The notes under the pieces: model-generated | What the model saw: only the letters and a program-made list of their open reading frames with translations | Told to the model about the DNA's origin: nothing | Database searches by the model: none | Origin: Selaginella moellendorffii | Taxonomy: Eukaryota > Streptophyta > Lycopodiopsida > Selaginellales > Selaginellaceae | Direction of reading: 5' to 3' | Assembly: GCF_000143415.4 (NCBI RefSeq) | Contig: NW_003314323.1 | Location: 810,499-874,498 of the forward strand | Length of the DNA stretch: 64,000 bases | Made by a program: the position numbers and the translations under genes | Shown: piece after piece, positions 46,241 to 58,417 of the stretch | Position numbering within the stretch: the stretch's first letter is position 1 | How the letters are laid out: each line of letters starts with the position of its first letter

Positions 46241-46251
46241 TGGTGGAGATG
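46241..46251 (+). other. Primer-binding site, alanine tRNA type
   Basis: TGGTGGAGATG begins one base after the 5' LTR. It complements the 3' end CATCTCCACCA of plant alanine tRNA, as I recall that tRNA, over 11 bases. It is not the usual initiator-Met site. Confidence 0.55.
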
Positions 46252-46509
46252 AGGGGCACCTTTGATTGTCCCTGAGGAGTGCTTGAATTTGGAATTTTGG
46301 TTTAGATCTAGCTTTTACATTGTCTAGATCTAGCTTTTTCCATTTCCTTTCTTTTTTTTCCCTTTCAGGATTTTGGTTTAGATCTAGCTTTTTGCATTGT
46401 CTAGATCTCCCATTTCCTTCTCGTTTTTTGTCCTTTATTTCCTTTTGCTCTTTCTTCGTCCATCTTCATAGTAGATCAACAATCTCCTCCTTTGACTCTA
46501 GAGCAGTAG

Positions 46510-47400
46510 TTGGTCCAATTGCTTGATGCTATGTGCTTGCAATTGAACAATCAAACTCAATTGATGGCAGCATTCACGGCACGTGGTCCAACTCCTCCTG
46601 CTCTTGGTGCCAATCCTCGCGTTCGGCGGGAGATCTTTCGTGGGAATCCTGGGGATGATGTGTACCATTGGTTCGATCACTTCACGGTGATTGCCACATA
46701 TCATTCTTGGGATGATGCTCGATGTTTGCGTGAGTTTCCCACGTGTCTCCAAGGGATGGCGTTGCAGTGGTACAATGGATTGAGTGCGGCCACTCGTGGG
46801 GATTGGAGTCTTCTTCCGGACGTCTTCAAACGCACCTTCGGACATGCTGACGATTGTGATGATGCCTTCCAACAATTGCATCGTCTTCGCCAAGGGCCAT
46901 CTGAGTCAGTGATGCAATTTGGCGTTCGTTTCCGAAGTCTTTTGCTTCGTGCGGAGCCCAATATGTCGGAGCGGATCAAGTTAGGAATGTTGTGGCCAGC
47001 ACTTTGTCAAGATCTTGTCGGCCTTGTGCATGCACTTGCTCTTGCCACCCTTGACGATGCTCTTCGCTTGGCACAACGTTATGAAACATCGCCTCTTCCA
47101 CTTCTCGCTGCACGTCCTTCCGCTCCACTTCCTATGAGTGATGGTCCTGTTCCAATGGAGGTTGATGCTGCTGCTACTCGAGTCCAAGGACAAGGGCGAG
47201 GACATGGTCGTGGCCGTGATGTTCGTTGCTGGGCGTGTGATGAAGTTAGTCATACTTATCGGCGTTGTCGGCGCTTTCCAGATTGGCGACCTCCATTTCC
47301 TGGGTGGAGACCTTGGCGTCAACAACGTCCCGTTGGTGCTATTGCAGTGGAAGGTTTGGACACCGAGGTGCATCCGGGAAACGAAGAGTCGCACGAGTAA
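46510..47400 (+). pseudogene. gag: Ty3/gypsy gag
   Basis: An open stretch of about 296 residues coding for the capsid-nucleocapsid protein. REIFRGNPGDDVYHWFDHF and ALQWYNGLSA are typical of the retrotransposon gag core, and a CX2CX4HX4C zinc knuckle (CWACDEVSHTYRRC) lies near residue 240, after a Gly/Arg-rich stretch. The frame continues upstream beyond a TAG at 46507-46509 with plausible residues, but no ATG remains near 46456 where ATA stands, so start loss and a nonsense change are likely. Pol lies in the -1 frame relative to gag. Confidence 0.85.
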
Positions 47401-47409
47401 TGGAGGGAC

Positions 47410-50400
47410 CTTGCGCGAATAAGTTAGTGACCCCTCCATTTTTCTTTCGGGAGTATCATCAAAGGGTTCACTCGGCACCAGTTCATCCAATGTTTACTTT
47501 CCAAGCTCGTTTTTATAACAAAAGGTCTCCTATTATTCTCTCCGTGTTGGTTGATACAGGTTTGAGTTTATCTTCTATTGCTCGACCTGTTGCCACACGT
47601 TGTTGTCTACACTTGCGTCGTGCGGCGGATCCAGTTTTCATTCTTTATGGTAACGGCCGTACACATGCATGTGCACGAGATGAGGCGGACCTGGTTGTGC
47701 GTGTGGGTGATTTCGAGCTTGAGTTGCAGTCGTTGCGGGTGGTGCCGAGTTAAGCTTTTGACCTCATTCTTGGTATGGATTGGTTGCAGCACAATCATGC
47801 CAAGTGTGACTTTGAGGCTTCTCCCCCTTATCTCATACTTCCTTATGTTTCATTCATTCCTCTCACTTTTGTACCTCTTCGTCCCTCTACTTCTACCTCT
47901 GCTTCCATTACTTTTGTTCCCCCACTATTTCCTCCTATGTTTCCATCTTGTTCTGCTCTTCCCTTTTCCGATCCCTCCAATGATCTTTGTGTTGCAGTTG
48001 TTGACCGGCTCATGAAGGAGTATTTTGATCTCTTTGATTTTGACCTATCGTCTGGGGCCAAGATTGCCACACGTCATCCGATTCCAACTGGGGATGCTCG
48101 TCCAATCAAGGTTCCTGCTCATCGTCGGTCACCCAAGGAGATCAAGATTTTACGTGCAAATATCAAGGAGATGTTGGAGAAGGGTGTTATTCGGAAGTCG
48201 TGGAGTCCTTGGGCATGTGAACCTAGTCTTGTGACGAAGCCTGATGGGAGTATTCGTTTCTGCATCGACTATCGTCCGTTAAATGAAGTGACGATCCCGG
48301 ATGTGTACCTTCGTCCTCACACTGCTGATCTCTTGGATCGTCTAGGGCGAAGTCGTTGGTTCACCAAGCTAGATCTTGCTTCTGGGTACTAGCAAGTACC
48401 GATGGCTGCAGAAGATATTCCTAAGACTGCTTTTCGTACACCGTTTGGTTTGTACGAGTTCTTGGTGATGCCGTTTGGTTTGAACAACGCTCCAGCAACT
48501 TTCCAACGGATGATGGACGAGGTTCTTTGTGATATGCCAGAGGTGACTGCCGATTTCATTGATGATGTCTTGATTCACTCAGAGGGGACGTGGGAGGAGC
48601 ACGTTCGTGATGTTTGTAAAGTGTTGGATCGGCTACGCGATGTTGGTTTAAAGCTGAAGCGGTCGAAGTGCGTGTTTGGGTCCAAGGATACAACTTATCT
48701 TGGGTACTATATTTCTTGTGAGGGTTTGCAAGTTGATCATGACAAACTTGTGGTTGTTCTAAAGTTCCCTACTCCGAAATGTGTGAATGATGTGCAGCAC
48801 TTCTTAGGCAAGGTGCAATATCTCGGTCGTTTTGTGAATCATCTTTCTGATCGCACTGCACCATTGCGAGCGTTGCTGAAGTCATCAACATCATCTTTCA
48901 TCTGGTCTCCGGATTGTGAGCGGGCGTTCAGGGATCTCAAAGAGCTATTGACGACTCCTCCGGTTTTGGCATATCCTGACTACACTCGACTTTTTATTTT
49001 GCGTGTGGATGCTTCTGACATTGGTCTTGAAGGTGTGTTGATGCAAGAGAGCTCGAGTGTGCCTGGTCAGCGCCATCCTATTGCATATATAAGTTGTACA
49101 TTACAACCAGCGGAGATGAACTACTCCACGACGGAGAAGGAGTGTTTAGCAGCAGTTTGGGGTTTCGAGAAACTTCATGCATATCTACATGGTTCTCGGA
49201 CGTTACTTGAAGGTGACCATGCTGCTGTAACTTCATTATTGAAGCGGAAGAACCTAGTTGGTCGTACTGCTCGGTGGGCTTTGAAGCTTCAGATATATGA
49301 TTTTGAGGTTGTTCATCGCCCAGGGAGTTCTATGGCTGATGCTGATGCCCTTTCTCGAGCTCCTCTTCCTTCTTCACTCACTTCTCATGTTTCTGACGAG
49401 CCTGTTGTTCCAGCATCTATGGATTTTCTAGACGAGGATTCTGTGCCGTTGGCGGTTGCTGTCCTTAACGTTCAGTGTCCACAAGGCGCAAAGCAGGATC
49501 TACCTTCTCTTGATGATGTTCGCGAGGCTCAAAAGATTGAGCCGTGGATTCAAAGGCTTCGAGATGGGTTTGAGAATCCTGCATCACTTGCTGATGACTT
49601 GCCTTTTCGGCATTTACATTCTCAATATCGCCTTGAAGGTGGCCTTCTTTATTTTGTGGGGACGGATCCTAAGGATCATTTACGGCTGGTGGTGCCTTCT
49701 GTCTTTATTCCGTGGTTTCTCCATGCCTACCATGATTCTCTTGTTCTAGGTGGGCATATGGGACAACGTCGTGTAACCAAGAAGCTGCATAGGTCTTTTT
49801 ATTGGCCGGAGATGCGACGTGATGTTATCCGGTATGTGCGTAGCTGCGTTTGGTGCCAAGCTCGTAATACTCCCCCTCGTGCTGCGGAAGGACGGTTGGA
49901 GTCAATTGCGGTTTCCCGTCCGTTTGAGTTGGTGGCGTTTGATCTTATGGGACCTTTTCCATGGTTAACTGCTGGCAATGAGTATGTTATTATTGCTTCT
50001 GACTACTTGACTCATTGGGTGGAAGTTGGTGCTCTTGCTAGTGCCTCTGCAACTGCTGTTGGCTAATTTCTCCTCAATCGAGTGGTGTTCCAGCATTCTT
50101 GTCTAGAGCGGATTCTTTTAGATAATGGTCCCGCATTTATGGCTGAGGTATTTCATGTTTTGATGTCTCGGTTGGGGATACGCCACACTTTCACGAGTGC
50201 TTATCATCCACAATCAGACAGTCTGGTGGAGCGGCTTGTTCGGACATTCAAAGGGATGATTGCGAAGTATGTGAACTTTCAGCATTCGAATTGGGATGGT
50301 TATTTGCCGTCTCTTCGGTATGCATATGTCATAGGGGTGCAAAGTTCTGTTGGTGCTTCACCATATAAACTCCTATATGGTCATGATCCAATATTACCAA

Positions 50401-50860
50401 CGGAGCTGGGTTTACCTTCGCGATTGCCGCGAGCTGCCGATGCTAGGTCGTGGGATCAGTATTTGACGAGCATTCTTCCACTTGTCCGAGCAGAGTCTGC
50501 CGAACACTTAGGCCACGTACAAGTAGGACAACAATGGCGCTACAACTCTCATCATCGTCCACCTACGGAGTACAAAGTGGATGACTTGGTGTTAGTCCGT
50601 TTTCCCCATCTTACGGTACGTGGTTTATCTAAGAGACTTCTTGCGCAGTGGAAAGGACCGTATCGAGTGTTGCGGCAAGTTGGACCACAAGTTTATAAGG
50701 TTCAGCATGATGTTTAGCAGGCCGATCCTCTAGAGATTGTGCATGTGCAGCGGCTGAAACACTTCGTACAAAGGGATCAGGAGGAGTTAATACCACCTAC
50801 AGATGCACCGATGCCTCCTCCTGATTGTAAGCGACTAAATTTTCCATTTTACTTTAGTCA
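47410..50860 (+). pseudogene. pol: Ty3/gypsy pol: protease, RT, RNase H, integrase
   Basis: One frame throughout, broken by four stops (about 47751, 48390, 50064 and 50715). Retropepsin motif LVDTGLSLSSIA (about 47548), then ILGMDWL. Reverse transcriptase from about 48050 with GSIRFCIDYRPLNEVT, LASGY, MPFGLNNAPATFQRMM and FIDDVLIHS (F for the usual Y at the catalytic site). RNase H has DASDIGLEGVLMQ and TTEKECLAAVW. The integrase zinc finger is H-x-H-x(n)-C-x2-C around YVRSCVWCQAR, the core has AFDLMGPFPW, LLDNGPAFMAEVF and SLVERLVRTFK (D, D, E), and a GPY/F-like module follows. The C-terminus ends at the insertion site of the nested element, with the tail resuming at 58347. Confidence 0.9.
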
Positions 50861-52677
50861 CTTAACCACGCCTCCGACCACTTGGAGGAGTCTCATTCAC
50901 AACCTCCATAAGTCCAACTCAGGACTTGGGGCTTGCTAGCCCCGAGAATGGCATCCATGCCACTCAACCTTAGCACTTGGTCCAAGTGCTCCACGTGTCC
51001 GATCCCATGATCGACACCCCAAGGTACCACCGACATATCGGCCCGTTACGCTAAGGCCAATTACCTTGGTCACACTGGGGGTCCAACGCCACCTGCATTC
51101 CCATCCCGTCTCTCAAAGACTAGGTCATTCGTCCATGAGGGATCATCCCAGATCCACTCCTTAACATCCTTAGGATGCCTACAGACATGGGGAATAGCCT
51201 TCCCCAATATCTCTGTTCCGGTCCCCACCAAGTCCCTTTTTGTCCTTGGCTGTGTTCGCCAACACTGCCACTAGATCAAGGCCCACCGGCCCGACCACTA
51301 AGTCCCACTATCCTCTAGGACTTCCTCATTGTGTGACTGTGTCCTTGGTCACCCTACCAGAGGGCTATCCCTCTTCCTTCCCATAGTCTGGGACTTTGGG
51401 ACACCATTTCAGAACACCGTGGCCCTACGCGGGCCTCATGGGTACTCTCCCCGCCTTCCGCCTTTAGATGCTCTAGCCATGGGCTTAGAGCGAGGTTCCG
51501 TTGAGCCACGACAGGTATCCAAGTAGGTAGTGCCACCCACACTTGGACTGGGAGCATTGGCCAGTCGATCTCCCGGGGGAACTAGAGCCGGCTCTTGAAC
51601 ACTTCACCAAGTTACCCCACTTGTCGGTCCGTGTTCACCCTAGTCTTGGACTTCCCAGTGGGCAACTCATCACTCAACACTGGGTCCGGCCTTCCTAGGC
51701 CAAACTGGCCTTTCCTGGCCAAACTAGCTCCACTGCAGTCCTCCCCCTACTATACTTTTGGAGCTCACCAAACCCCCCAGGGTTTGGGAGACGAACGCTT
51801 TGGGCTTTCACCCTCTCAGACTCGAACTCGGACTCGGACTCGGACTCGGACTCGGACTCGGACTCGGACTCGGACTCGGACTCGGACTCGGCCTCGGCCT
51901 CGGCCTCGGTCCCGATCTTCGTCTCGGTCTCGGTCTCGGTCTCGGTCCCGGTCTCGGTCTCGACTTCGGACTCCATCTCGGGTCCATCTTGGACTCCATC
52001 TCGGACTCCATCTCGGGTCCATCTCGGACTCCATCTCGGGTCCATCTCGGGTCCATCTCGGACTCCATCTCGGACTCCATTTTGGGTCCATCTCGGGTCC
52101 ACCTCGGACTCCATCTCGGACTCCATCTCGGGTCCATCTCGGACTCCATCTCGGACTCCATCTCGGGTCCATCTCGGGTCCAGCTCGGACTCCATCTCGG
52201 ACTCCATTTCGGGTCCATCTCGGGTCCACCTCGGACTCCATCTCGGACTCCATCTCGGACTCCATCTCGGGTCCATCTCAGACTCCATCTCGGGTCCATC
52301 TCGGACTCCATCTCGGACTCCATCTCGGACTCCATCTCGGGTCCATCTCGGACTCCATCTCGGGTCCATCTCGGACTCCATCTCGGACTCCAACTCGGGT
52401 CCATCTCGGACTCCACTTCGGACTCCAACTCAAGTCCATCTCGGACACTTCCACGTGTCATGTATTGGTCCTTTTGGGTCCTTTTTTGGAGCCTCGCTTT
52501 TTGCTCGCTTCGTGCTCGTTCCTCGAGCACTTCGTTAGGAGTTCCACTCCCGCTCTTGACTTTTCAAGTCGGAGCTTTTGGTCCAAATGTGTTACGTTCG
52601 TTTGGCTCTTGCTTCAGCCACTACCACGTGGCACCCTTCCGGCTCCACTTTGGGGCCTAGGGATTTTGTGTCTCACA
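50826..52677 (-). repeat. Family-B LTR, left copy (3' LTR of the element, 1852 bases)
   Basis: Begins TGTAAGCGACTAAATT and ends GTGTCTCACA in window orientation. Carries a tandem array at 51819-52447. Read in reverse, it is the parent of the fragments at 4345-4858 and 12572-12885. Confidence 0.93.
51819..52447. repeat. GGACTC-type tandem array in family-B LTR
   Basis: Starts as a 6-base repeat (GGACTC, drifting to GGCCTC and GGTCTC), then becomes a mixture of 12-base (CTCGGACTCCAT) and 11-base (CTCGGGTCCAT) units to about 52447. It creates long open frames on both strands (Ser/Asp/Gly/Leu or Arg/Trp/Glu/Met repeats) that I regard as spurious. Confidence 0.95.
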
Positions 52678-55600
52678 ACTCCACCACCCATAGACGAAGT
52701 TCGATGTCCTCATCGAACGGTGAACCATTTTATAAAGTAACACCCGCATGTGTTACCATTTCCATCCTTGGCGCGTAGCCAATATTTGTCAATTGTTTGA
52801 CATTAAAGGCTCACCATGCCTTTTGCATATTCCTCGATGGTTTGACACCAAAGGCTCACCATGCCTTGCCTATCCTCCAAGGAGGGTAGTCTCTCCAACT
52901 TAGAGACTGATTGGACCACATATAGTGGTTCTCTCCTTTTATTGGTTTAGTTCTTGCTAAACCTCTTAGAGACCCTTCTTTAAGTCAATCCCACTACTCC
53001 TTCTTGAGTAGTCTCAATTTCCATTTATTGAACATTTGCACCTTGGAACTTTCACTCTTTTGACTTTTGGAAGTCAATTTCCTAGGTGTCTCCAACACCT
53101 TGCATTGCACAGATTGTGCAATTCCATTTCCCATCCTAGGAAGTTCATTACTTGAGGGCACTATCATCCTCTCTTCTATTTTGTGCCACCTTGGGCACTA
53201 AGTTCCATTTATCATACTTTGTGCTAGGGCTGTCCATGGCCCTATCATTTGGCTACCTTACCGCTCCCTTCCTTGGAGCTTCCATTTTCGCCAAATCGGA
53301 GCAATTCGGAATCCATCCTTGGAAACACACTTCCTTTCCCGCAATTTGTTAGCGTCCAACACATTAGTGTTCCTCGCCTAACTTTGTCACTTGGATTCCT
53401 TCCAAGGGATTCCACGGCCCTATCTTGGCCACTCATCTTTTGCTCCTATCCGTTGATTATTGCACCAAGCAACATCGAATCTCTACCTCCCTCCTTGAGG
53501 TATTCTTTTGATTCCATAGCAAAAGCTCTGCTTTGCCAAGACTAGGGTGTTCACCCCTAGTAAGTCTCTTTTAGCATCTTCTGTTGTGGGCTTTATCCAC
53601 GGCCTAAATTTGTGACCCTCCCATGGGTCTCTTTAGAGACTACTTTCCTTGGACACACTATGCCATCGCAATGACATAACTCATTTCCCTAAGGTGCTTT
53701 TCCCACTTGGTCACCTTGACCAAGCCACACCATCATCAATAGTTCAAATCAACATTTTGAACTAGGAACCTTATTCCTTAACCCAAACAAGAACCTTGTC
53801 CTTATTTAGCCACAAGATCACCTAGTGATCTCACCTCGGCACCTTAACAGGTTTGCCAATAGGTACTAGGTCTTCCAGACCTTTAACTTGTTAACTACAA
53901 CCCCGGGGGCATCCCCCACACTTGGCGGTGCGCCCAAGCCAGCCCTTCCGGCCAAGGGTCCATAGCAACTGAGATTAGGTGTCCCCATCTCACTCACCAC
54001 GTCCTTGGTGCCACTTGCACCAAAGCGTTCAAGTTAGATATGCCGAGCTTTCACACTAAGCAATCTAACCGTGCATCACGACTCCGAGGCATCCCTCGCT
54101 TGGCGGTGTGCCCAAACCAGTCTCCCCACTGAGAGTCCATGACCACCGAAATATGAGTGTCCTCATATTCCAAACCATCACCACGCCCTAGTGATTTGGG
54201 ACTCGAACCCAAGCACTAGAGGGTCGGGACTCGAACCCAACCTCCGTATATGCATCTACGGACGGCATCACACAAGATGCCTGGCGTGACTCCCCACGCC
54301 GGTGCACCAACTTATTTTTAAAGCGCGCTACAGATCATAGCTTAGGAACCTAGTTCCCCCACACTGCCAAGTCCTCTCACTTGACATATCTATGATCATG
54401 CATGGACTCCTCCATGCTTGGCCCCATGGGCCACCCTTTTTGAAGTTAGCACCTTCAACTAGGGTATTTGTTCCCCCCAACTTGCCAATCTCACTTAGCA
54501 AGTCATCCGGCCACCGTAACATGGTTCATGCATAAGCGTGATAGTCCTTAACCATCAACTTTCGTTCAAAGCCTTCTCTTTGAACACTCGGGAACTACTT
54601 CCCTAACCTTGATAGCCTTGCCTCATGGCAAGTTTCAAGACCACGCTTCTGCTGCGCCACTCTGATTTCGCGCGTTCCTTGAACCATTTACGCTTGGCCT
54701 CTCTAGGTACTAAGCTACCTAGAATCCTCTTTGGGAACCTTGAAGGAACTCTGTCCCTCAGCTTGCTAAGGCCCCCCTTTTTGCAAGCTTTCCAATTACC
54801 ATATAGTCTAACATGGACAATTCCATATTTTAGACTCTCCATGGCATCACGGTTGCTAGCGGCAACACCCTCGAGCCCCCACTTGATTCTCCACTCCCAG
54901 CTGGCATAACCAACCTTGGTTATGCCCTTCGATTCCTATGGTTTGGTTCTATCCCCTTACTTCTTGCTTTTGGCTTCACACCTTTCCTTCGGTCATTCTC
55001 CTCCAGACCAGGAGGATAGCTTTGCACTTTCTATCATACCTTAGCAAGTATTCTTAGGGATGAACCTACCCGATAGCCTAGGGAGTGGTTCCTCAATCTT
55101 GGGCATGCTCACCTTATAATCCCACACATCGGGATTAACGTTGCTGCTTATGGGCCTTTACATGCCCATCACTAGCCTTGCCAAAATTCCATTTTTAGCT
55201 TTGTCCAATTCGGGTAGACAGTCTTCTCTTGTCTCCACAACCTTGGACATTTGGATAGCACCTACTATCCATTATTCGCCAGGGACTTAGTCCCTTGGGC
55301 CTTATCTACTGCCCTCGCGACATCAAACACCACCTCCTAGTGTTCTAGAGTGTTCGGGTGTCCCAATGACGGCTTCCTTGACAATGAGTATTTCCTTTTA
55401 TGACATTGACTTACTATATCGCAACATAAGCAACTTATCCCCCGCAAGGGTATATCTAACTTCTCTATGCCATTAGGAAGGCTTGGGTAGCTACCTTCTA
55501 CCCCTCTTGCTTAGTTGCCTCGTAGTTGTCAAGTTCTACAACTCATTGTTGGTGCTTCCACACCATCGGCTCCACGAGCCTACCTTTATGACACTTCCCC

Positions 55601-56610
55601 TTTGTGTTTATGTCTTTGCCAAGACCAACACCGCTCTTTCTCATGCCAACCATCTGTTAGCACTGCACCATAGAGGTCACACACAACTTTGTGTCAAAGT
55701 TGTTTTCTTCTGGAAACACCTTTCCTATAACTTTAGCATGGCACATTTTGCCATCGATGAGATACCCTCTGTTCTCATCCTTGGATCCTATGATCCCCCC
55801 CCATCCTTTGTGGGGTACAACACACCTCAGTCCAAATGCTTTCATCAGTCCTTTTAGGACCATCCCTTGACTCTATTTGAATCATCTAGCAGTTTTGGAC
55901 TTGGTTAATCCATAGACCCGTAAGGTCCTACTTGTGAGGCACTAGCTCACTGGAATACGCTTCTTGCATTCCTGTCCTACTCAGAAAGACTATTTTCACA
56001 AGTGTTACTCTGACACTTGATTTTGTTCTCTGGGGGCAACCTTTGCCCCTTAGGACTACTTGTCCATGTGATGAGAATACCAACTCATCCGCTTAATACA
56101 CCCCCAACTCCTTGGGTTGTTCCAGCATTTATTAGAAGTAGCCCCGGCTACCATTTCAAGGACTCGTGTCCTCATCCACCCTTGACCTCTCACGGTCATC
56201 CATTCCGGTCTCACCTTCATGAGCACCAGCCTCAACTATATGAGGATAAACTTGTGACTCCTTTATTGTTTTTGGAGTCTCTATCTTCCCCGTGATCCCA
56301 ACTATAGTTGTTTACCCCAACTACATTAGCCCGTTTGCTGAGTCAAACGCTTATCTGGATCACCTCCTCAACTCAATGAGGAAAACCTTGCACTGTTCCC
56401 AAGATCCCAAAGTCGTTCCATTATTGGCCCCTTTTCTATCCACCACCTTGTCTACAAGTTCACACATGAACTGTAATGGAGAGCCATGTCTTCCCGACCT
56501 GCTACTCCTCAAGGATAGGCCCACTTCTCGGACCTTCCGTTGCCAACACTAGTGGTGATATATTTAAGCACCAATAAAAGTCGGACTAAGGAACAGCTCC
56601 GATACCAAAT
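52678..56610 (-). other. Family-B interior, non-coding
   Basis: 3933 bases between the LTRs. No gag, protease, reverse transcriptase or integrase motif was seen in any frame on either strand. Confidence 0.7.
56597..56608 (-). other. Family-B primer-binding site
   Basis: GCTCCGATACCA is the complement of TGGTATCGGAGC, the initiator-Met type site also used by the TRIM elements. It lies two bases from the right LTR and fixes the element's orientation as minus. Confidence 0.88.
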
Positions 56611-58341
56611 TGTAAGCGACTAAATTTTCCATTTTATTTTAGTCACTTAACCACGCCTCCGACCACTTGGAGGAGTCTCATTCACAACCTCCATAAGTCC
56701 AACTCAGGACTTGGGGCTTGCTAGCCCCGAGAATGGCATCCATGCCACTCAACCTTAGCACTTGGTCCAAGTGCTCCACGTGTCCGATCCCATGATCGAC
56801 ACCCCAAGGTACCACCGACATATCGGCCCGTTACGCTAAAGCCATGCCCAATTACCTTGGTCACACTGGGGGTCCAACGCCACCTGCATTCCCATCCCGT
56901 CTCTCAAAGACTAGGTCATCCGTCCATGAGGGATCATCCCAGATCCACTCCTTAACATCCTTAGGATGCCTACAGACATGGGGAATAGCCTTCCCCAATA
57001 TCTCTGTTCCGGTCCCCACCAAGTCCCTTTTTGTCCTTGGCTGTGTTCGCCAACACTGCCACTGGATCAAGGCCCACCGGCCCGACCACTAAGTCCCACT
57101 ATCCTCTAGGACTTCCTCACTGTGTGACTGTGTCCTTGGTCACCCCACCAGAGGGCTATCCCTCTTCCTTCCCACAGTCTGGGACTTTGGGACACCATTT
57201 CGGAACACCGTGGCCCTACGCGGGCCTCATGGGTACTCTCCCCGCCTTCCGCCTTTAGGTGCTCTAGCCATGGGCTTAGAGCGAGGTTCCGTTGAGCCAC
57301 GACAGGTATCCAAGTAGGTAGTGCCACCCACACTTGGACTGGGAGCATCGGCCAGTCGATCTCCCGGGGGAACTAGAGCCGGCTCTTGAACACTTCACCA
57401 AGCTACCCCACTTGTCGGTCCGTGTTCACCCTAGTCTTGGACTTCCCAGTGGGCAGCTCATCACCCAACACTGGGTCCGGCCTTCCTGGGCCAAACTGGC
57501 CTTTCCTGGCCAAACTAGCTCCACTGCAGTCCTCCCCCTACTATACTTTTGGAGCTCACCAAACCCCCTAGGGTCTGGGAGACGAACGCTTTGGGCTTTC
57601 ACCCTCTCAGACTCGAACTCGGACTCGGACTCGGACTCGGACTCGGACTCGGGCTCGGGCTCGGTCTCGGTCCCGATCTTCATCTCGGTCTCGGTCTCGG
57701 TCCCGGTCTCGGTCTCGACTTCGGACTCCATCTCGGGTCCATCTCAGACTCCATCTCGGACTTCATCTCGGACTCCATCTTGGACTCCATCTCGGACTCC
57801 ATCTCGGGTCCATCTCGGACTCCATCTCGGACTCCATCTCGGGTCCATCTCGGGTCCATCTCGGACTCCATCTCGGACTCCATTTCGGGTCCATCTCGGG
57901 TCCACCTCGGACTCCATCTCGGACTCCATCTCGGGTCCATCTCGGACTCCATCTCGGGTCCATCTCGGACTCCATCTCGGACTCCATCTCGGACTCCAAC
58001 TCGGGTCCATCTCGGACTCCATCTCGGGTCCATCTCGGACTCCATCTCGGACTCCAACTCGGGTCCATCTCGGACTCCACTTCGGACTCCAACTCGAGTC
58101 CATCTCGGACACTTCCACGTGTCATGTATTGGTCCTTTTGGGTCCCTTTTTGGAGCCTTGCTTTTTGCTCGCTTCGTGCTCGTTCCTCGAGCACTTCGTT
58201 GGGAGTTCCACTCCTGCTCTTGACTTTTCAAGTCGGAGCTTTTGGTCCAAACGTGTTATGCTCGTTTGGCTCTCACTTCGGCCACTACCACGTGGCGCCC
58301 TTCCGGCTCCACTTTGGGGCCTAGGGATTTTGTGTCTCACA
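56611..58341 (-). repeat. Family-B LTR, right copy (5' LTR of the element, 1731 bases)
   Basis: Same borders as the left copy and very similar throughout. It is 121 bases shorter, almost entirely because its tandem array (57609-58110) has fewer units. Confidence 0.93.
57609..58110. repeat. GGACTC-type tandem array, right LTR
   Basis: Same repeat types as at 51819-52447 but about 125 bases shorter. Confidence 0.95.
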
Positions 58342-58346
58342 CTGAT

Positions 58347-58417
58347 GTTCCTCCAAATCCCGGCCCATCTACAAGAGAACCCTGATGGTCTTCCATTATT
58401 CCGAGAGGAAGGGATGA
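58347..58417 (+). other. Ty3/gypsy pol tail and polypurine tract
   Basis: Resumes the host element after the second CTGAT. The pol frame runs about 12 more codons (Pro-rich) to a TGA near 58384. GAGAGGAAGGGATGA (about 58403-58417) directly before the LTR is the polypurine tract. Confidence 0.8.

Larger units (their letters stand above)
50826..58341 (-). mobile_element. Nested non-coding LTR element, family B (LARD-like)
   Basis: 7516 bases inserted in reverse orientation into the 3' end of the Ty3/gypsy pol. Target duplication CTGAT is at 50821-50825 and 58342-58346. LTRs are 50826-52677 and 56611-58341. The minus-strand primer-binding site is at the right side (complement of GCTCCGATACCA) and a GGGTGGTGGAG-like tract is at the left border on the minus strand. 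The interior (52678-56610) has no coherent coding frame; the longest open stretch is about 124 residues and looks like chance. It is C-rich and G-poor on the plus strand (53161-53220: 17 C, 6 G). The LTRs are nearly identical outside the tandem arrays, so it is younger than its host element. Confidence 0.93.

Noticed and set aside
47751..50717. In-frame stops of the gypsy element as U-to-C RNA-editing or read-through sites
   Set aside because: Such editing is known from lycophyte and hornwort organelles, not nuclear transposons; the stops are scattered and match simple C-to-T decay.
50715..50860. Chromodomain at the integrase C-terminus
   Set aside because: After the GPY/F-like module only a short Pro-rich tail remains, with no aromatic-cage pattern.
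51595..52740. Long open frames on both strands with Ser-Arg-Asp or Gly-Leu or Trp-Ser-Pro-Arg repeats (also 57334-58422)
   Set aside because: They are translations of a stop-free tandem array inside non-coding LTRs, open in several frames at once, with the same pattern in both LTRs.
55483..55857. 124-residue open frame in the family-B interior
   Set aside because: Antisense to the element, no recognisable domain, and the only one of its length in 3.9 kb, so consistent with chance.
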